Of a stretch of DNA of 10,339 nt, positions 6,490 to 10,339 are shown one piece after another (positions within the stretch are counted from its first letter, which is position 1; every line of letters starts with the position of its first letter). The notes beneath the pieces are model-generated. The model saw only the letters and a program-made list of their open reading frames with translations. It was not told the DNA's origin and did not search any database. The DNA comes from CAYVDH01 sp964450355 (GTDB lineage: Bacteria; Bacteroidota; Bacteroidia; NS11-12g; UBA955): the NCBI GenBank assembly GCA_964450355.1, contig CAYVDH010000128.1, forward strand, positions 1 through 10,339, written 5' to 3'. Position numbers and translations under genes: made by a program.

Positions 6490-6772
6490 TTTTTTTTGCC
6501 CTACTCTTATGGATTTTCGGATTTTCCATCAAAGAACCATACTTTGATACTGCGAAATTCCTAAGTATTCTAAAACAAAAAAACTATTACTTTATATAAT
6601 AGGTTTTTGAATTAATAACTGTTTAGATTATAGAGATAAGTGTTGTGCCATCTATTATTATTGTACTATAATCAACTACAAATAGGTTGCAAAATTACAT
6701 AGAATTATTTTTACCAATCTTATACAAGTGCTAAATTATAGAATACAAATACAAGTAATAAAATAATTTTGA
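6490..6772. other. Intergenic leader region between the IS element and the lipoprotein gene
   Basis: No reading frame resembling the missing end of the IS-truncated gene is present on either strand: minus-strand frames from the IS edge hit stops within about 20 codons and show no sorting-domain features. The region carries the candidate promoter at 6690-6717 and two tandem copies of GGATTTTC (6511-6526), about 22 bases upstream of the lipoprotein start. Confidence 0.6.
6690..6717 (-). promoter_or_regulatory. Candidate Bacteroidota promoter for the 518-aa lipoprotein gene
   Basis: On the minus strand a -33-like TTG (6715-6717) and a -7 element TAATTTTG (6690-6697, an exact TAnnTTTG match) are separated by 17 bases, within the spacing known for Bacteroidota primary-sigma promoters. 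It would give an untranslated leader of nearly 200 bases before the ATG at 6489. Such short motifs arise often by chance in AT-rich DNA. Confidence 0.45.
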
Positions 6773-6793
6773 TTCAATACTGTCCTAAATAAA
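6773..6793 (+). repeat. Left terminal inverted repeat of the IS4-family element
   Basis: It reads TTCAATACT followed by GTCCTAAATAAA and pairs with the reverse complement of 8095-8115, with mismatches only at its 8th and 9th bases. It lies downstream of the transposase stop codon, separated by about 60 AT-rich bases. Confidence 0.8.
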
Positions 6794-6852
6794 TTTTAGA
6801 ATAAAAAAAAGATGAGTAAACACAGTATATTCGATTAAAAAAGTAGATAAAA

Positions 6853-8022
6853 TCAAAAAAGAACCCCTTGATTAAGATTTTTCTTTTTTGGAGGGGGATG
6901 CTCAAATGGATTATTGAGCCAAATCATCAATTCAATTTTTACAAAACAGTTTAATCTTATAAAAGCAACAAGATTGGACAATTGCCATTTATACTTCGCA
7001 ATACTTTTAAGATGTTTAAGAATCAAAATTGTTATAAGAGCAGTCCAGATTTGAATTCTGACCGCATTTTCAGAAGTGCCTATAAAAGTTTTTATATGCA
7101 ATAACTGCTTAATATCTCTAAAAAATAGTTCTACTTGCCAACGAGCTTTGTATAGTTCTCCAATGGTTTGTGCTGCCCAAATCAAGTTATTGGTAATTAT
7201 CTCTATAGTTTGCTCGTTTTTTTCATCCCAAATAACCACCCTTCTAAGAGATTTAGGATATTTTGTTTGAGATTGGAGGCTTAATAGTTCAATTTCTTGG
7301 TCAATTAAAACATGCTGTGCATGGTTTATAGGTAATTCTCTTTCTTTGATTATCTTGAATTGAAGATTTGATTTGTGTCTAATAATAAAATTCACTTTGT
7401 TGCTGTCCCAAATATTCAGCAAGGGAAAGTCGTTGTAATATCTATCAGCAACTACAACACTTCCAGGTGTTAATGGAATGGATTCCGCACCTTTATTATC
7501 AGCAATTTTACCTTCTGTAATATTGACATAGTGCGGCAAAGTACTATGATAATCAAGCAAAGTATGAAGTTTAATAGCCCCTTTGGTTGTTCTGAATTTT
7601 GCCCAATCAAATAATGATAAACATAAAGGTATGGTTGTGGAATCAAGTAAATAAATTGGTGTCTTAATTTTTAGCTTGGATTGTTTTAAGCTGTTATGCT
7701 GTCCTAATTGTTGAAGCAATGTGAAATAATAATCTTGAAACAATTGGTGGGTTCTGTGCTTGTTTTGGTAACTTATAGTTGACTTAGAGGGTGCTTTCTG
7801 AATACCTAAATGATTTAAATTTCCTGTTGCTGAACGTAATCCATTGGATATATCTCGTACTGATGTACTTTTTGCTAAATGGCAGAAAAGCATTGAAACT
7901 AGATGCGTCCAACTATTAAATCCTTTGTTGGATTTATCTGATTCATATTGTTGAACAAGATTTTTAAAACTATTTTTATCAAGTTTTGATGTAATCTGAC
8001 TAAAAAGTGTGAAATTTGTCAT
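6853..8022 (-). CDS. IS4-family DDE transposase with DUF4372-like N-terminal domain
   Basis: The transposase cuts and rejoins DNA at the element ends with a DDE metal-ion active site. From the ATG at 8020-8022 (MTNFTLFSQI) it has 389 residues. The frame extends to a TTG at 8055, but family members begin near the chosen Met. The N-terminal ~100 residues match the DUF4372 pattern (SVRDISNGL, LGIQKAPSKSTISYQNKHR). Catalytic residues are visible: D127 in LLDSTTIPL, D193 in VVADRYYND and E298 in the YREK signature YKARWQVELFFRDIK (Y291, R294, E298, K305). The C-terminus is intact and Lys/Pro-rich (HPPPKKKNLNQ). Full length with all catalytic residues suggests an active or recently active enzyme. 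Confidence 0.95.
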   Translation of the reverse strand: MTNFTLFSQITSKLDKNSFKNLVQQYESDKSNKGFNSWTHLVSMLFCHLAKSTSVRDISNGLRSATGNLNHLGIQKAPSKSTISYQNKHRTHQLFQDYYFTLLQQLGQHNSLKQSKLKIKTPIYLLDSTTIPLCLSLFDWAKFRTTKGAIKLHTLLDYHSTLPHYVNITEGKIADNKGAESIPLTPGSVVVADRYYNDFPLLNIWDSNKVNFIIRHKSNLQFKIIKERELPINHAQHVLIDQEIELLSLQSQTKYPKSLRRVVIWDEKNEQTIEIITNNLIWAAQTIGELYKARWQVELFFRDIKQLLHIKTFIGTSENAVRIQIWTALITILILKHLKSIAKYKWQLSNLVAFIRLNCFVKIELMIWLNNPFEHPPPKKKNLNQGVLF

Positions 8023-8094
8023 AAGAAAGGTGTTTGTTTTTTGTGAGAACCTCAAAGGTAACTCTGAGGATAAAAACTTCCCTTTCTTTTTTTA

Positions 8095-8115
8095 TTTATT
8101 TAGGACGCTATTGAA
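8095..8115 (-). repeat. Right terminal inverted repeat of the IS4-family element
   Basis: On the minus strand it reads TTCAATAGC followed by GTCCTAAATAAA. It overlaps the last codons of the truncated gene: its bases encode part of the final Phe, then Gln and the TAG stop (8108-8110). Whether the outermost TTCAA belongs to the IS or to the interrupted gene cannot be settled from one copy. Confidence 0.8.
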
Positions 8116-10273
8116 AATCTATTAATTCTATCGGCAATGCCATTAATATTCGAGATTCGTTATTGATTGGGTTATCACCTGTAAAAACTAGTGTTGAATT
8201 GTCAGAAGTTGTGGTTGGATCGCCATTATCGATATCTATTCCAAATATTCTATCTATGATGGCTGTGTTTTCATGAAAACTCATTAAATTCACATCGCCA
8301 TTTATTTTGAGTTTAATTCTAAAATTTAGTGTTGCAGAATCGCCAGGTGACATACCAATATGAAAATTTGCAGAAAATTTATGTTTATAATTATTATTAA
8401 AAGTATAATAAGGTGGAACATTTAATGGAGAAATATTATTAGGTATATTTATAGACGTAATTATTACTTCATTTTCTGTATATGGATTAGTACAACTGCC
8501 TAACAAATAATTGGGTCCATAAGTTAAATCATTTGATGTTTTATAATCACAGAACAAAGCAGTTTCATTAAAATTATATACCCAAATTGAATCAATTGTA
8601 AAAGGCGCTTTGATAAAATCTGTTATTTTTAAATCAGGAATGTAAACATCACTAAGATTTGTAATCTTTAAGTTGATGTAAGTAAAAGTATCTGGACCTT
8701 CAATATTAATATGGCCATCATAAGAATTGCCAATTAATAATTGTGTTTTTTCTATCATTGGATCAACAGTAGGTGTTGGACAACTGCATCCATCGGCAGT
8801 GGTTACAGTAGATGTATTGGCAATTTTGGTTCTTATATTTGAAATTGTATCATACAAATAAATTCCACCTGCATTTCGCAAAAAATAAAAATTACCATAA
8901 ACATCAGACCATGCTCCTCCTGCAGCAGATGGAAATGTTCCATTGCTAGGAGTTTTAATTGATTGAGTAAAAGGAAGAGGAGGGATAGTATAGGTTACTA
9001 CTCTCAAAGAATTTGCTTCAACGCCTCTTAAAGTATTTGAATTAGGGTCAAATGTAATATCTGGAACTTCGTAAGTACTGGTTACATTTCCAATTTTAAT
9101 AGTACTATATGGCAAAACTTTTGTGTTTACCATAAACAAAGAATCATAATCTGAAAAATAATAATTACCAGATGTATCAAAGCATCCAGCAGGATAAGTG
9201 GCATTTGAAGTATTTAGTAATATACCTAAATCCATCAAAGTACCATTTTTATTTATTTTAAGAAAATCTCCTGTTTTATTTGCTTCATCTTCCATTACAC
9301 CATTTGGATATCGTGTTGCATATAAAAAATTATCTTTAATATTATAACCTGCGCCATTAAATGTAGCAGTATAATTTGTTTTAATTGGAACAAATGTTTT
9401 TGTTACAAAGGAAAAATATTTTAAATCAGTATATGGATTACCTTGCACTATTATTCCATTACCTGAACATGAATAAGTTTGAGAGTTATATGAACTCACA
9501 CAAGTAAGATAATCACTTAAACTTGTTGAATTTAAAACATTGCCACTAATATCTGCTCCATAGGCAAACCATACTTCATCTAATTTACCATCAAAAAATT
9601 CACCTTGTCCACCACTAAAATCGCTGCCAAATACATTTATATCTAAAGTAGCACCAAATCCCCCCTGATTAGATGTTGCAGAAATGCTACTAGGTCCATT
9701 AGCTGTAACTTCTAAAGTGCCATTAACATATAATTTAAATCTAGGATTTGAAGCGGAACCTTCGTTAGTTACTAAAATATGATACCATGATGATGTAGAA
9801 AAGATAGTTGTTGATGTGATGTTAAAATATGTTGGAGAGTTACCTGCTCGTACTTCTAATAAATCATCATTTAATCGTATGCAAACTCCATTTGTGCCTC
9901 CCCAATCTAATAATGTTTGAATTCCTGAAACTTTATCTGGCTTAAACCAAAACATAACTGAAAAATTAGTAGAAGCCTGTTGTAAAAAAGCCGTTGAAGT
10001 AGTTGAATATCTTAAATATTGAGAAGTACCATCAAAATCAGCAGAATAATTTCCATGTACCTTATCTGTAGAAAACGTTGGTTTATTCGTTGTGTTTCTA
10101 ACAGTTTCATTTCCTGAAGATGCATCATTCTTCCAACTTCTATCATTATATACTTGTTCGAATGTGTAATACGCTGTTCCCTCTGGTACACAAAAATTTT
10201 GCGCATTTAATTGTGTTATATAAAAACTCACTAACAAAAAGTTACTGAGTAAGATATTTTTTTTTGAAAACAT
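8108..10273 (-). CDS. Large secreted LamG-domain protein, 3'-truncated by the IS element
   Basis: The 721-residue product has a signal peptide (~1-25, ending QLNAQ). Residues ~33-257 form a LamG/concanavalin A-like lectin domain: FSVMFWFKPD at 104-113, WYHILVTNEG at 163-172, LYVNGTLEV at 181-189, FDGKLDEVWFA at 227-237. Residues ~270-500 look like a beta-propeller of the DUF6923 type (GYNIKDNFLYA at 309-319). Residues ~505-705 resemble a DUF11-type repeat (TFTYINLKITNLSD, PGDSATLNFRIKLKING). The frame ends LPIELIDFQ (713-721). In Bacteroidota this LPxEL..F motif normally opens a further ~90-200 residues finishing in a T9SS sorting domain, so the natural C-terminus is missing. The stop codon lies in the IS inverted repeat. 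The truncated protein could reach the periplasm but would lack its outer-membrane export signal. The ATG at 10271-10273 directly precedes the signal peptide. Confidence 0.9.
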   Translation of the reverse strand: MFSKKNILLSNFLLVSFYITQLNAQNFCVPEGTAYYTFEQVYNDRSWKNDASSGNETVRNTTNKPTFSTDKVHGNYSADFDGTSQYLRYSTTSTAFLQQASTNFSVMFWFKPDKVSGIQTLLDWGGTNGVCIRLNDDLLEVRAGNSPTYFNITSTTIFSTSSWYHILVTNEGSASNPRFKLYVNGTLEVTANGPSSISATSNQGGFGATLDINVFGSDFSGGQGEFFDGKLDEVWFAYGADISGNVLNSTSLSDYLTCVSSYNSQTYSCSGNGIIVQGNPYTDLKYFSFVTKTFVPIKTNYTATFNGAGYNIKDNFLYATRYPNGVMEDEANKTGDFLKINKNGTLMDLGILLNTSNATYPAGCFDTSGNYYFSDYDSLFMVNTKVLPYSTIKIGNVTSTYEVPDITFDPNSNTLRGVEANSLRVVTYTIPPLPFTQSIKTPSNGTFPSAAGGAWSDVYGNFYFLRNAGGIYLYDTISNIRTKIANTSTVTTADGCSCPTPTVDPMIEKTQLLIGNSYDGHINIEGPDTFTYINLKITNLSDVYIPDLKITDFIKAPFTIDSIWVYNFNETALFCDYKTSNDLTYGPNYLLGSCTNPYTENEVIITSINIPNNISPLNVPPYYTFNNNYKHKFSANFHIGMSPGDSATLNFRIKLKINGDVNLMSFHENTAIIDRIFGIDIDNGDPTTTSDNSTLVFTGDNPINNESRILMALPIELIDFQ

Positions 10274-10286
10274 AATAAAATTTTTA

Positions 10287-10313
10287 CGAATTTACTTTCA
10301 ATTATCTTGCCAA
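10287..10313 (-). promoter_or_regulatory. Weak candidate promoter for the truncated LamG gene
   Basis: On the minus strand TTG (10311-10313) and TAAATTCG (10287-10294, one mismatch to TAnnTTTG) are separated by 16 bases, ending 13 bases before the start codon. The short leader and the mismatch make this uncertain, and the window ends shortly upstream. Confidence 0.25.
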
Positions 10314-10339
10314 TGACTATCATAGAATTATAGATTTAA

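Larger units (their letters stand above)
6773..8115 (-). mobile_element. IS4-family insertion sequence, about 1.34 kb
   Basis: A single transposase gene is bracketed by inverted repeats at 6773-6793 and 8095-8115 that match at 19 of 21 positions. The inner 12 bases, GTCCTAAATAAA, are identical, so the minimal element is 6782-8106 (1325 bp) and the longer estimate is 1343 bp. No passenger gene is present. I found no direct target duplication beside either boundary, which suggests that one flank was deleted or rearranged after insertion. The right end lies inside the reading frame of the 721-aa protein and supplies its stop codon. Confidence 0.85.

Noticed and set aside
6490..6772. Missing 3' end of the IS-interrupted LamG gene
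   Set aside because: All three minus-strand frames leaving the IS edge stop early and none shows a PNP, GxY.V or other sorting-domain pattern.
10012..10206. Second minus-strand frame inside the LamG protein gene
   Set aside because: It is an overlapping shadow in another frame of the signal peptide and start of the LamG domain, with low-complexity translation.

Overview
The window looks like AT-rich DNA from a member of the Bacteroidota. Three large secreted proteins carry hallmarks of the type IX secretion system (T9SS): two end in a type A C-terminal sorting domain, and the third stops inside the LPIEL-type segment that usually precedes one. Translation starts lack Shine-Dalgarno sequences and have A-rich leaders. 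Bacteroidota-type promoter elements (TTG, then TAnnTTTG) can be found. I cannot place it below phylum. All supported genes are on the minus strand.

Layout, left to right: (1) 1-110 is a GC-rich, hairpin-dense non-coding island of unknown identity. (2) 137-3434 holds two paralogous secreted proteins, each with its own terminator. They share an N-terminal beta-sandwich-like domain and an almost identical tail. In the 280-aa protein the domain joins the sorting signal directly; in the 740-aa protein about 480 residues of Ig/PKD-like, Cys-rich modules lie between them. The last ~95 coding bases and the terminator form a ~155-bp near-identical repeat. (3) 3435-3551 is intergenic and holds a perfect 18-bp palindrome. 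(4) 3552-4568 is a collapsed two-component system: the start of a propeller-type sensor, with two frameshifts, is joined out of frame to the second half of a LytTR response regulator. (5) 4569-4932 is non-coding and includes an 11-copy heptamer array and a strong terminator. (6) 4933-6489 encodes a 518-aa probable lipoprotein of unknown function with a short Cys-rich CGDGxC-type motif. (7) 6773-8115 is an IS4-family insertion sequence with 21-bp imperfect inverted repeats and an intact DDE transposase. (8) 8108-10273 is a large secreted LamG-type protein whose 3' end is cut off by the IS, so its expected sorting domain is gone.

Together this reads as a surface/secreted-protein accessory region undergoing decay and rearrangement: tail duplication, IS truncation, deletion fusion and 7-bp repeats. 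I see no defence system, CRISPR array or metabolic operon. The most distinctive signals are the heptamer array, the short/long paralog pair with a homogenised tail, the IS-truncated T9SS cargo and the sensor/regulator deletion scar.
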